In this document: in pieces, positions 41,741 to 50,219 of the stretch
Layout of the letters: each line of letters begins with the position of its first letter
How positions within the stretch are numbered: the first letter of the stretch is position 1
From: Betaproteobacteria bacterium
GTDB taxonomy: Bacteria > Pseudomonadota > Gammaproteobacteria > Burkholderiales > Burkholderiaceae_C
NCBI GenBank assembly: GCA_016868355.1
Contig: VGHB01000010.1
Coordinates: 1-64,000 of the forward strand
Length of the DNA: 64,000 nt
Direction of reading: 5' to 3'
Translations under genes and position numbers: made by a program
Notes under the pieces: generated by a model
The model's input: the letters and a program-made list of their open reading frames with translations, nothing else
Told to the model about the DNA's origin: nothing
The model's database searches: none

Positions 41741-41950
41741 ACCACCTATCGAGGCATTACCGCAGCGCAGTGTTTCTTCAAGCGCGCGATCGACCTTCAG
41801 GACTTGCCGACGAGCATCATGGTCGACAAGAGTGATGCCAGCAGCGCGGGTGTAAGTTATCTGGGTGCAAAGAGCGCCACGGCGATCAAGCTTTGGCAGT
41901 CCAAGTACCTGAATAAGACCGTCGAGCATGATCACAAGCAACCGAACCAT
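41741..41950 (+). pseudogene. IS6-family DDE transposase remnant
   Basis: A short frame reads TTYRGITAAQCFFKRAIDLQ, then TSIMVDKSDASSAG and LWQSKYLNKTVEHDHKQ. From memory this is the middle of IS6-family transposases (catalytic D in the VDKS block, then RxSKYLNNIVEQDH), with substitutions. It has no start, N-terminal or C-terminal part, so it is dead debris. It marks the right edge of the catabolic block. Confidence 0.75.
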
Positions 41951-42092
41951 GTCTGCTGCAGTGCAGTTCACTCATTGGCCTCTTGATACCCGCTAGACGC
42001 GATGCGCTGGACATGCCCGCTTGTCACAATTGCCTCAGAACTCCTTGCGGTAGGGCTTGATGCTGGCGCATGCCTGGGCCGGGAAGGCTCCC

Positions 42093-43070
42093 CTAGTCAG
42101 GGGTTGCGCCGGAGTACTTCACCAGCTGCGCCCAACGGGCTACATCGGCCTTAACGAAGGCGGCGAACTCTTCAGGGCTGGAGCCGACGGCTTCACCGGC
42201 ATCGCCTTCTATGCGCTTACGAACGCTGTCCGAGCGAAGCGCCGCGCGTGCTGCATCGCTGACCCGCTTGACCAAGTCGGGCGCCATGCGTGCAGGTCCA
42301 AATAGGCCGAACCACGCTTGGGAGCTGTAGCCTGGCAGGGATTCGGCGATGGCCGGAATGTCGGGGAACGGCGCCACTCGTTTGGGGCTGGTGACGCCCA
42401 AAGCGCGTAACCTACCCGCTTGGATCAGAGTACGGGTGTTGACGAAGGGAGCAAACATCATCTCTAGGTTGCCCGCCACCACATCGGCCACTGCGGGAGA
42501 GGTACCTCGGTAGGGAATGTTGACGATGTAGACCTTGGCCTGCATTTTGAAAGCCTCGCCGGCGAGGTGGACTGATGAGCCGATTCCCCCTAGGCCCATA
42601 CTCAGCTTGCCGGGATGGCGCCTTGCAAAATCGATCAGCTCGCCCACGGTCTTGTAGGGTTGACCGGGATGGCACACCAGCACCGAGGTGGAGGTGTTGA
42701 GCATGGTCAACGGCGTGAAATCGGCAATCGGGTCAAAGGGCAGATTCTTGTAAAGCGATGCGTTGATGGTGTGCCCTGTGAAGCTCACCAGCAGGTTCGC
42801 ACCGTCGGGCGCAGCCTTGGCCACCGCGTCAGCAGCCAGATTGCCACCGGCACCGGAGCGGTTTTCGACAATCACCTGACGGCCCAGCAAGCGACCTAGC
42901 TCGGGAGCAATCTCACGGGCGATGGTGTCGGTGCTGCCGCCCGGAGCGGTACCCACCCACAGCCGTGTGGTGGACAGGGTCTGCGCGCGGGCTAGGGGCA
43001 GGCCTAAGGTGAGACCGCTCAGGCCGGCGGCGGCCGTGCCGCTCAGGATGGTTCTGCGTTTGAAGCTCAT
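42093..43070 (-). CDS. Bug/TctC-type periplasmic substrate-binding protein
   Basis: A 325-residue tripartite-tricarboxylate-type receptor of normal length. A leader SFKRRTILSGTAAAGLSGL ends near ARAQ. It has LWVGTAPGGSTDTIAREIAP, NRSGAGGNLAADAVAKAAPD and PYRGTSPAVADVVAG. It likely binds a carboxylic acid, the substrate of the CoA-transferase and lyase encoded in the same operon. Its ATG overlaps the CoA-transferase stop (ATGA). No membrane genes are adjacent, as is common for orphan Bug proteins. Confidence 0.88.
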   Translation of the reverse strand: MSFKRRTILSGTAAAGLSGLTLGLPLARAQTLSTTRLWVGTAPGGSTDTIAREIAPELGRLLGRQVIVENRSGAGGNLAADAVAKAAPDGANLLVSFTGHTINASLYKNLPFDPIADFTPLTMLNTSTSVLVCHPGQPYKTVGELIDFARRHPGKLSMGLGGIGSSVHLAGEAFKMQAKVYIVNIPYRGTSPAVADVVAGNLEMMFAPFVNTRTLIQAGRLRALGVTSPKRVAPFPDIPAIAESLPGYSSQAWFGLFGPARMAPDLVKRVSDAARAALRSDSVRKRIEGDAGEAVGSSPEEFAAFVKADVARWAQLVKYSGATPD

Positions 43071-44290
43071 GTGGTTTTCTGCTCGGACCGGACGATACCC
43101 TGATTGATCAGATCGCGAATCTCGGCTGCGCTGTAGCCCAGGTCTTTCAGCAGGTCACTGCTGTGCTGTCCAATGGATGGTGGGTTGTGGCGCAGCGGTA
43201 AGCGTTGACCGTCCATGGTCAATGGTAACAGGGGGCTGCGTGTGGAAACGGCCTGCCCCGCGCCGTGAGCGTCGGCTGGCACCTCGGTGGACGCCAGACC
43301 ACCGGTGGCCAAGAGATGCGGATCTTCAAACAATGCGTGTGGGCGGGTAATGGGCGCATACGGAAGGCCCCGAAGTTCAAAGCGCAGCGCCAGCTCGTCG
43401 GCGCCCAGGCTTGAGAAACGCTCCCGCAGAATAGGCATCATCCAATCGCGCGCCCGAACCCGGTCGTTGTTGCTGCGCAGTCGCGGGTCCTGCTGCAAAT
43501 CTTCAAAGCCGAACTCCCCGCACAGCTGCGCCCACTGGCTGTCGCTAACGGCAGCCAGGAAGATCTGTTCCCCGTTGCGAACGTCGAACACGTCATACAC
43601 CGCCCAGGCGCTGATACGGCTGGGCATGGGCGCTGCGGCTTGGCCGGTTAGGGCGTACTGCATCATGTGCTGGGCCATCAGCAGTACGTTGTTTTCGAAC
43701 AGGGCACTGTGAACTTCGCTGCCGCGCCCTGTAGCATCGCGCCGGCGCAGAGCTGCCATGGCGCCAATGGCGCCGAACATACCGCCCATGATGTCATTCA
43801 CGCTGGAGCCCGCCCGCAGTGGCCGCCCTTCAGGGCCTGTCATGTAGGCCAGTCCGCCCATCATTTGCACCACCTCGTCCAGCGCCGTGCGGTGCTCATA
43901 CGGCCCAGCCAGGAAGCCCTTGTGGGACACATAAATCAAGCGGGGGTTCAGCGCTGACAGGGCTGCGTAGGACAGCCCCCACTTGTCGAGCGCCCCAGCC
44001 TTGAAGTTTTCGCTGAACACATCGGCCTGGGCAACCAGGCGCAGCACAATTTCGTGACCGCGCGTGTCGTCCAGGTTGACCGATAAGCTTTGTTTGTTTC
44101 GGTTAAACGCAGCAAAGAAGCCCGCACCGGAACCCAGGAGTCGCCGTGTGGCGTCGCCTTTGATCGGCTCGACCTTGATCACCTCGGCGCCCAGATCGGC
44201 GAGCACCAGCCCACAGGTGGGCCCCATCACCATATGGGTGAATTCAATCACCCGAATGCCACTCAGCGGTAAGTCTTGATCGGCGCTCAT
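43067..44290 (-). CDS. CaiB/BaiF-type CoA-transferase (family III)
   Basis: A 407-residue class III CoA-transferase: LSGIRVIEFTHMVMGPTCGL, LADLGAEVIKVEPIKGD, FNRNKQSLSVNLDDTRG, and a catalytic Asp in HRTALDEVVQMMGG. It overlaps both neighbours by ATGA. Between a binding protein and an HMG-CoA-lyase-type enzyme it should make the acyl-CoA that the lyase cleaves, for example an imported 3-hydroxy-3-methylglutarate or related acid. It has no nearby copy of the operator found in the catabolic block. Confidence 0.88.
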   Translation of the reverse strand: MSADQDLPLSGIRVIEFTHMVMGPTCGLVLADLGAEVIKVEPIKGDATRRLLGSGAGFFAAFNRNKQSLSVNLDDTRGHEIVLRLVAQADVFSENFKAGALDKWGLSYAALSALNPRLIYVSHKGFLAGPYEHRTALDEVVQMMGGLAYMTGPEGRPLRAGSSVNDIMGGMFGAIGAMAALRRRDATGRGSEVHSALFENNVLLMAQHMMQYALTGQAAAPMPSRISAWAVYDVFDVRNGEQIFLAAVSDSQWAQLCGEFGFEDLQQDPRLRSNNDRVRARDWMMPILRERFSSLGADELALRFELRGLPYAPITRPHALFEDPHLLATGGLASTEVPADAHGAGQAVSTRSPLLPLTMDGQRLPLRHNPPSIGQHSSDLLKDLGYSAAEIRDLINQGIVRSEQKTT

Positions 44291-45231
44291 GCGGTGCCGG
44301 GCCCAAGAGGGCTGTGTGTGGTGGACTGGAAGTGAGTGGGCAAACCCGACTCGGGCGTCATGCCGTACAGCGGTTCACCAGGAAGCCCTGCACGCAGGAC
44401 GTCGCGAGCTTGCATCAGGGCGGGCAGGTCAACACCCGTGTGCACGCCCATGGCCTCGAACATGAACACCAGGTCTTCGGTGACCACATTGCCCGATGCC
44501 CCAGGCGCATAAGGGCAGCCGCCTAGGCCGGCTTGGGAGCTGTCGAAGGTTCGCACGCCAACGTCGTAGGCGGCCAAGGCATTGGCCAGACCTAGACCCC
44601 GGGTGTTGTGCAAATGGGCTGCGCCGGCCTTCTCGCCCACGGCCCGCTGCAGTTTTTTGAACAGGCGGCGCACCGCGGCGGGGTTGGCCATGCCGGTCGT
44701 ATCGGACAGCCCAATATCGTCGACGCCTGCTTGCGCCAGGGCTTCGGCCAAGCGCAGCACATGCGACTCATCCACTGAGCCTTGCAGGGTGCAGCCAAAT
44801 GCGGTGGACACACCAGCCTCGACCTTTACGCTTGGGGCCAGCTCGTTGCGCAGCCGGACCACCTCACGCACCTCTTGCACCATCTGAGCACAGGTCTTGC
44901 GTACATTGGCCAGACTGTGGGCTTCGCTGGCTGACACTGGCAGGGTGATCTTATGCACGCCTGCCTCGAAGGCCGCCTGCGCACCGCGTCGATTCGGGGT
45001 CAGGGCCATCACCGTCAGACCCCGCAGACCCAGCGCGTGCTGCACCACCTCAGCGGTATCAGCCAGTTGAGGCAGCAGGTGCGCTGGCACGAAGGAGCCG
45101 ACTTCGATTTCGCGCAGACCGCTGGCGTGCAAGGCACTAAGCCAAGCGCACTTGTGTGACAAAAGCATCGTGGCCTTGACGCTTTGCAGGCCATCGCGCG
45201 GACCGACTTCGCTGATGAGTACCGTATCCAT
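44287..45231 (-). CDS. hydroxymethylglutaryl-CoA lyase family protein
   Basis: A 314-residue TIM-barrel lyase of the DRE-TIM group. It contains VLISEVGPRDGLQSVKA (metal/acid residues), a VEAGVSTAFGCTLQG segment, HLHNTRGLGLANALAAYDVG and the active-site loop GGCPYAPGASGN with its conserved Cys. It cleaves HMG-CoA or a similar 3-hydroxy-3-methylacyl-CoA such as citramalyl-CoA. ATG 45231 is preferred to the GTG at 45267. It is first in a three-gene operon with a CoA-transferase and a TctC-like receptor, a compact uptake-activation-cleavage unit. Confidence 0.88.
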   Translation of the reverse strand: MDTVLISEVGPRDGLQSVKATMLLSHKCAWLSALHASGLREIEVGSFVPAHLLPQLADTAEVVQHALGLRGLTVMALTPNRRGAQAAFEAGVHKITLPVSASEAHSLANVRKTCAQMVQEVREVVRLRNELAPSVKVEAGVSTAFGCTLQGSVDESHVLRLAEALAQAGVDDIGLSDTTGMANPAAVRRLFKKLQRAVGEKAGAAHLHNTRGLGLANALAAYDVGVRTFDSSQAGLGGCPYAPGASGNVVTEDLVFMFEAMGVHTGVDLPALMQARDVLRAGLPGEPLYGMTPESGLPTHFQSTTHSPLGPGTA

Positions 45232-45476
45232 AGAGGGGAAAGGCTGTTGCAAGCGCAGTGTAGTCACCCGGCGCGCTCATCGCAGACCGGGCCCTGCATC
45301 GCAGGCGGCTAGGCCCACGCGCGGGCCCTGCAAGGCGGCCTGCATCGGTGCTCACGAAGTGCTCGGTGATACCGATGAAAGGCTGCGCTCCTGCGCGGCC
45401 CTGACCACCACCTGCTACCGCTAAATCTGGGCCGTCAAGGTCTGGGCTGCACCCTGGGCCCAGGTTTAGGTCCCAA

Positions 45477-46547
45477 TCATGACTGTGTGGGGGGACGTTT
45501 GGTTAAAAGATGAAGGGCTAAATCTTGGCCAGAGTGCCAAGCGCCCTCGAGGCCGCCACCGCCCAGATGATCTCCGCAGGTACCCAGCCCCGCGGCCGAG
45601 TCCCACATATGGGTTTGCTGCTGCAAGCCGCCAGCGCGCGGCGCGGCCGCCTGCGCATAGCGCCAGCGGTGCACCACCGTGTGCACCCAGTCCATGGGTG
45701 AGGGCAGCAATTTGTTTAGAGCTTGCAGCAAGACAGGCCTGGCGGTTTCGGGGCTGTCTTCGAGGTGTGCCCGTGACCAACCGGGGCTGGCGTGGGCCAC
45801 CCATGCGCAGTAGTTCGTCCCCAGGGTTCGACCCGGCTGGATGCCCTGACGGCTCAAGCGCATCAGCGGGCCATCGGTGCTATCCAAAATATCCCAGCCC
45901 AGGTCGGGCACCGCTTGGCTTTTTGCGCTTGGCTGACCCGCGCCTGCGGGCGAGCCCGCCACAGCCATCAGGGTCCAACACCCCAGCATATCCAGGGCCT
46001 GGGCTTTTACAGCCCAGGTGGGCTGATGGGCCTGCAGCAGGGTGACAGCTTGCGCCGGCGGTATGGCCACCACCACGGCGTCGAAGGCTGGGCCCACCGC
46101 AACTTCCGCGATGATGAGCTGCCAACCACGGGGGCCCCGCACCAGGGCTTCGATCGGACAGGCGGTGTGAAGCGCCACACCCTGCAGCAGATGGCGGCAC
46201 AGGGCGGGCATGTCGGGCTGGGCTACCCAGCCCTTGGCCCTGTATACGGCCCCCGAGGTGTCACGCAAGCGAGGCGCCCAGGACGCCACGGCACCTGTGC
46301 GTGCCAAGTCCTGCAGCCAGGTCTCAAATGCACCCGAACCTGAGGGCCACCAGCCCACACCATGGTCCAGTGACAGCCGCGTAGGGTCGGGGCCCCGATC
46401 CAGCTCGATGCGCCGGGTGGCCATTCGGCCCCCAACCCCGCGCGACTTGTCGAATACGGTCACCCGGCAGCCCGCGGCGCTCAGGGTATGGGCGCACACC
46501 GAGCCGGCCAGGCCGGCCCCGATGATGGCGATGCTGGGTAGATGCAT
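45477..46547 (-). CDS. FAD-dependent (renalase/amine-oxidase-like) protein
   Basis: A 356-residue flavoprotein. The dinucleotide fold is at the N-terminus from the ATG at 46547 (PSIAIIGAGLAGSVCAHTLS, VFDKSRGVGGRMATRRIE), followed by LDHGVGWWPSG and a C-terminal CGDHLGGGGLEGAWHSGQDL FAD segment. It resembles predicted NAD/FAD-dependent oxidoreductases near renalase; the substrate is unknown. The frame is open to 46613. It is divergent from the tartrate dehydrogenase gene. Confidence 0.78.
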   Translation of the reverse strand: MHLPSIAIIGAGLAGSVCAHTLSAAGCRVTVFDKSRGVGGRMATRRIELDRGPDPTRLSLDHGVGWWPSGSGAFETWLQDLARTGAVASWAPRLRDTSGAVYRAKGWVAQPDMPALCRHLLQGVALHTACPIEALVRGPRGWQLIIAEVAVGPAFDAVVVAIPPAQAVTLLQAHQPTWAVKAQALDMLGCWTLMAVAGSPAGAGQPSAKSQAVPDLGWDILDSTDGPLMRLSRQGIQPGRTLGTNYCAWVAHASPGWSRAHLEDSPETARPVLLQALNKLLPSPMDWVHTVVHRWRYAQAAAPRAGGLQQQTHMWDSAAGLGTCGDHLGGGGLEGAWHSGQDLALHLLTKRPPTQS

Positions 46548-46651
46548 ATGGACGGGCGCGGTCGAGGCAGGGCAGAGTTTGGGCCGGGTATGCAGGCGCG
46601 AGCAGCCTCGCATCCTAGGGCAGGCCGGGTCAAAGCACGCACAATGCTGCC

Positions 46652-47791
46652 ATGAACCCGACCGCGACCCACGCCAAAGCCGTACCAGGCCTACCGACTC
46701 AGGCCCAGACCCAGACCCAGGCCCAAGCCCTGAAGATTGCTGCCATACCGGGCGATGGCATAGGCAAGGAAGTCATGCCCGAAGGCCTTCGGGTGCTGCA
46801 GGCTGCGCAGGCGCGCTTTGGTTTCCAACTGCAGGTCACCCAGATCGACTGGGCCAGTTGCGGCCACTATGCGCAACACGGAAGCATGATGCCCGATGAC
46901 TGGAAGCAGCAGCTGCGAGGGATGGACGCGCTGTACTTTGGGGCGGTGGGTTGGCCCGATGCCGTACCGGACCATGTGTCGCTGTGGGGCTCGCTGCTGA
47001 AGTTTCGGCGGGAATTCGACCAGTACATCAACTTGCGCCCCGTGCGTCTGTTCGAAGGGCTGCGCTGCCCGCTGGCTGGCCGCGAACCTGGTGAGATTGA
47101 CTACTTCATCGTCCGCGAGAACACCGAAGGGGAATACACCTCGGCCGGTGGGGTGATGTTCGAGGGCACCGACCGCGAATTCGTCATCCAGGAGAGTGTG
47201 TTCACTCGTCGAGGTTCTGACCGCCTCTTGAAGTTTGCCTTCGAGCTGGCGCGCAGCCGCCCACGCAAGCGGCTGGACCTGGCCACCAAGAGCAATGGCA
47301 TTGCCATCAGCATGCCCTGGTGGGATGCGCGCTGCCGCGAGATATCCAAGCACTACCCGGATGTGGCCATGCAGGCCCATCATATCGACATCATGAGCGC
47401 GCGCCTGGTGTTGCAGCCCGATCGATTCGATGTGATTGCCGCGACCAATCTATTTGGAGATATCTTGTCTGACCTGGGGCCTGCCACCACCGGAACGATC
47501 GGCATCGCGCCGTCAGCCAACCTGAACCCTGAGCGGAACTTTCCCTCGCTGTTTGAGCCGGTGCACGGGTCTGCGCCGGATATCTATGGCCGGGGTATTG
47601 CCAACCCGATTGGCATGATCTGGTCGGGAGCGATGATGCTCGAGTTCCTGGGGCAGTTCCAGGCCGCTGCAGCCATTGTTAAGGCCATTGAGGATGTAAT
47701 CCGTTCGGGGCCGCACACACCCGATTTGGGTGGCACGGCCAAGACCGTCGATGTGGGCCTGGCAGTTGCACAGCGGGTGGCCGCAGGCTAA
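46652..47791 (+). CDS. tartrate/D-malate dehydrogenase family protein
   Basis: A 379-residue beta-decarboxylating dehydrogenase of the isopropylmalate dehydrogenase fold. It has KIAAIPGDGIGKEVMPEGLR, REFDQYINLRPVRLFEGLRC, DYFIVRENTEGEYTSAGGVM (TtuC/DmlA type), LATKSNGIAISMPWWDAR and LFEPVHGSAPDIYGRGIANP. It oxidises tartrate or D-malate with NAD and can decarboxylate. The first 25 residues include a TQAQTQTQAQA stretch from a hexamer-like DNA repeat, so the true start may lie further in. Confidence 0.88.
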   Translation: MNPTATHAKAVPGLPTQAQTQTQAQALKIAAIPGDGIGKEVMPEGLRVLQAAQARFGFQLQVTQIDWASCGHYAQHGSMMPDDWKQQLRGMDALYFGAVGWPDAVPDHVSLWGSLLKFRREFDQYINLRPVRLFEGLRCPLAGREPGEIDYFIVRENTEGEYTSAGGVMFEGTDREFVIQESVFTRRGSDRLLKFAFELARSRPRKRLDLATKSNGIAISMPWWDARCREISKHYPDVAMQAHHIDIMSARLVLQPDRFDVIAATNLFGDILSDLGPATTGTIGIAPSANLNPERNFPSLFEPVHGSAPDIYGRGIANPIGMIWSGAMMLEFLGQFQAAAAIVKAIEDVIRSGPHTPDLGGTAKTVDVGLAVAQRVAAG

Positions 47792-47824
47792 TCAAGCCAA
47801 GCCAATCGACTTGGGCAGCCCTGG

Positions 47825-48586
47825 CTATCGGCTGCGAGCGCAGCGAAAGCCGATGTAGACCACACTCATGTCAGCCGCCTTGGTGGCGCGGTGATCACGG
47901 TGCATCGGCCCCGCATCGTACCACCATGATCCGCCCAGCGTGGCCTGTTCTGAGCCGGGGCCGCTGTCGACCCACTCCCAGGCATTGGCGCCCATGTCAT
48001 ACAAGCCGTTGACCCCTAGCGCTGTGGTGCCCACGGGGGTGTGGCCACGCCCACGCGACGTCACCGCATGCGCCACCGGTTTGGCACTGGCACCACAGTC
48101 ACCCAGGCAATTGGCACCCACCGGCGAGTCCCCTGTTGGATACGCGTAGGTGCGCCCCGTGATGAAGGGCGCTGGGGCTGGAGCACGGCGTTCGGTGTAG
48201 GCCGCCTCGCGCCACTCGGCCTCGGTGGGCAGCCGTTTGCCGGCCCACTTGCAATAGGCCTGTGCCTCCGCATGGGTGACATGAACGGCAGGCTCGTTGT
48301 CTGCGCCGGGAGAGCCATAGGGCGCATGCCAGGCCCAACCGGGGCGCTTTTCCCACCCAGCTTCATAAATCAGGCTGGCGCCTTCGCGTTCAGCCTTGGT
48401 GCGTATGCCGGTGGCCTGCACGAAGCTGCGGAAGGCTCCAATGGTCACCTCGGTACGGTCGATTTCGAAGCGACTGATGGGCTGCATGGTCGGCGGGCCC
48501 TGCTGCGCTTGTGCCCAGGTCGTGGGGCACCCCAAGGCAAAGCCCATCAGGGTCCACGCGGTGACGGCTTTGAAGGTGGCCGGCAT
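47825..48586 (-). CDS. SUMF1/FGE-domain protein, exported
   Basis: A 253-residue formylglycine-generating-enzyme-like domain with a signal leader ending in TTWAQAQ. It has RFEIDRTEVTIGAFRSFVQA, HVTHAEAQAYCKWAGKRLPT, EAEWREAAYTERR, GLYDMGANAWEWVDSGPGSE and a C-terminal YIGFRCARSR. The active-site Cys pair of true FGE cannot be assigned here, so a binding or other role is possible. ATG 48586 shares one base with the gabD stop (TGATG); the frame extends to a GTG at 48610. Confidence 0.83.
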   Translation of the reverse strand: MPATFKAVTAWTLMGFALGCPTTWAQAQQGPPTMQPISRFEIDRTEVTIGAFRSFVQATGIRTKAEREGASLIYEAGWEKRPGWAWHAPYGSPGADNEPAVHVTHAEAQAYCKWAGKRLPTEAEWREAAYTERRAPAPAPFITGRTYAYPTGDSPVGANCLGDCGASAKPVAHAVTSRGRGHTPVGTTALGVNGLYDMGANAWEWVDSGPGSEQATLGGSWWYDAGPMHRDHRATKAADMSVVYIGFRCARSR

Positions 48587-50064
48587 CACTTCAACACATC
48601 TCCGATGCACAGGTACTTCATCTCGACGTAGTCTTCGATGCCGTGGCGCGATCCCTCGCGGCCCAGACCCGACTGTTTTACCCCGCCAAAGGGAGCCTCG
48701 GCGGCCGAGACAATACCGGTGTTGATGCCCACCATGCCGCTTTCCAAACCCTCGGCTACGCGAAAGATGCGCCCGATGTCTCGGCTGTAAAAATAGGCTG
48801 CCAAGCCGAACTCGGTGCTGTTGGCCAATTCGATGGCCTGCGCCTCGGTGCTGAAGCGGAACACCGGCGCCACCGGACCAAAGGTTTCCTCGCGGGCGCA
48901 GCGCATATCGGGTGTGACGTTGGCCAACACCGTGGGGGTGTAAAAGCGGTCCCCGCTGGCCTGGCCGCCTACCACCACCTGAGCGCCCTTGGCCACCGCA
49001 TCTGCCACATGGGCTTGCACCTTGGCCATGGCTTGGTCATCAATCAGGGGACCCTGGGTCACGCCCAACTCAAACCCATTGCCGACCTTGATGCCTTTGG
49101 ATCTTTCGGCCAGCTTGGCCACGAAGGCGTCGTACACGCTGTCTTGCACATACAGACGATTGGCGCAAACGCAGGTTTGGCCTGCGTTGCGGAACTTGCT
49201 GACCATCGCGCCTTCCACGGCGCTGTCCAAGTCGGCGTCATCAAAGACGATGAAGGGTGCATTACCCCCCAACTCCAGGCTCAGCTTCTTGATGGTGGGG
49301 GCACATTGCTGCATCAGGATGCGGCCGACCTCGGTTGAGCCGGTGAAGGACAGGTGCCGCACCACGTCCGATTCACACAAGACATGTCCGATGGCGATCG
49401 ACTGCTGGGCGTCGGCCGGCAACAGATTCAAGACGCCAGCGGGTATACCGGCGCGCTGGGCCAACTCGGCCACGGCCAGGGCCGACAGCGGTGTTTGCTC
49501 GGCCGGCTTGATCACCACCGGGCAACCAGCGGCCAATGCGGGCGCCACCTTGCGGGTGATCATTGCGATTGGGAAATTCCAAGGGGTTATCGCAGCACAA
49601 ACACCGATGGCTTGCTTGAGTACCATCACCCGCTTCGCTGGATCGGTGCTGGGAATGGTCTCGCCATACACCCGCTTGGCCTCTTCCGCGAACCATTCGA
49701 TGAAGCTTGCACCGTAGGCCACCTCGCCTTTGGCCTCGGCCAGCGGCTTGCCCTGCTCTGCGGTCATGATGCGCGCCAGGTCGTCTGAGTGCTGGTGAAT
49801 CAGCGCAAACCACTTCATCAGTACCGCCGAGCGGTCCTTGGCTGGTTTGGCTCGCCAAGCCGGCCAAGCGGCGTTGGCCGCATTGATGGCCTGTAGGGCG
49901 TGCTCGGGGCCGGCGTTGGACACCTGCGCCAGTTCAAGACCGGTGGCGGGGTCGTTCACCGCAAAGTGTTCCGGCAACGGGACCCACTTCCCGTTGATCA
50001 GCGCGGCGGTGCGCAGCAGCGAGGCGTCATGCAACAGCGCCAAAGGGGAATTCTTCATATCCAT
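48586..50064 (-). CDS. gabD: succinate-semialdehyde dehydrogenase
   Basis: A 492-residue NADP-type aldehyde dehydrogenase with the typical GabD sequence: GKWVPLPEHFAVNDPATGLE, ITPWNFPIAMITRKVAPALA, FTGSTEVGRILMQQCAPTIK, Glu in KLSLELGGNAPF, Cys in NAGQTCVCANRLY, and GLGREGSRHGIEDYVEMKYL at the end. It oxidises succinate semialdehyde to succinate, feeding the citric-acid cycle. It is co-transcribed with the SUMF1-domain gene. Confidence 0.9.
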   Translation of the reverse strand: MDMKNSPLALLHDASLLRTAALINGKWVPLPEHFAVNDPATGLELAQVSNAGPEHALQAINAANAAWPAWRAKPAKDRSAVLMKWFALIHQHSDDLARIMTAEQGKPLAEAKGEVAYGASFIEWFAEEAKRVYGETIPSTDPAKRVMVLKQAIGVCAAITPWNFPIAMITRKVAPALAAGCPVVIKPAEQTPLSALAVAELAQRAGIPAGVLNLLPADAQQSIAIGHVLCESDVVRHLSFTGSTEVGRILMQQCAPTIKKLSLELGGNAPFIVFDDADLDSAVEGAMVSKFRNAGQTCVCANRLYVQDSVYDAFVAKLAERSKGIKVGNGFELGVTQGPLIDDQAMAKVQAHVADAVAKGAQVVVGGQASGDRFYTPTVLANVTPDMRCAREETFGPVAPVFRFSTEAQAIELANSTEFGLAAYFYSRDIGRIFRVAEGLESGMVGINTGIVSAAEAPFGGVKQSGLGREGSRHGIEDYVEMKYLCIGDVLK

Positions 50065-50181
50065 ACGGGCTCCGATGTCAGGCTGAGCGGTCTTTACCCT
50101 CCAGTGTGGAACATTCCGGCGCGGGCTACAAAAGCGGGGGTATCACACGGGCGGCCGGCGCAGGGCTTTGAGGGTGCTTCC

Positions 50182-50187
50182 TATAAT
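50182..50187 (+). promoter_or_regulatory. -10 element upstream of alaS
   Basis: TATAAT, an exact consensus -10 hexamer, lies 32 bp before the alaS ATG at 50220. A matching -35 box at the usual distance is not obvious; TTGAGG is too close. This is the only standard promoter sign in the gap. Confidence 0.5.
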
Positions 50188-50219
50188 CGGTGGGTACTGC
50201 TCATTACTCATCAACGCGC

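Noticed and set aside
46685-46735. The CCCAGA-like repeat encoding a Gln-rich N-terminus as a functional domain
   Set aside because: It lies before the conserved start of the dehydrogenase fold and may not even be translated if the start is further in. A simple slippage repeat is enough explanation.
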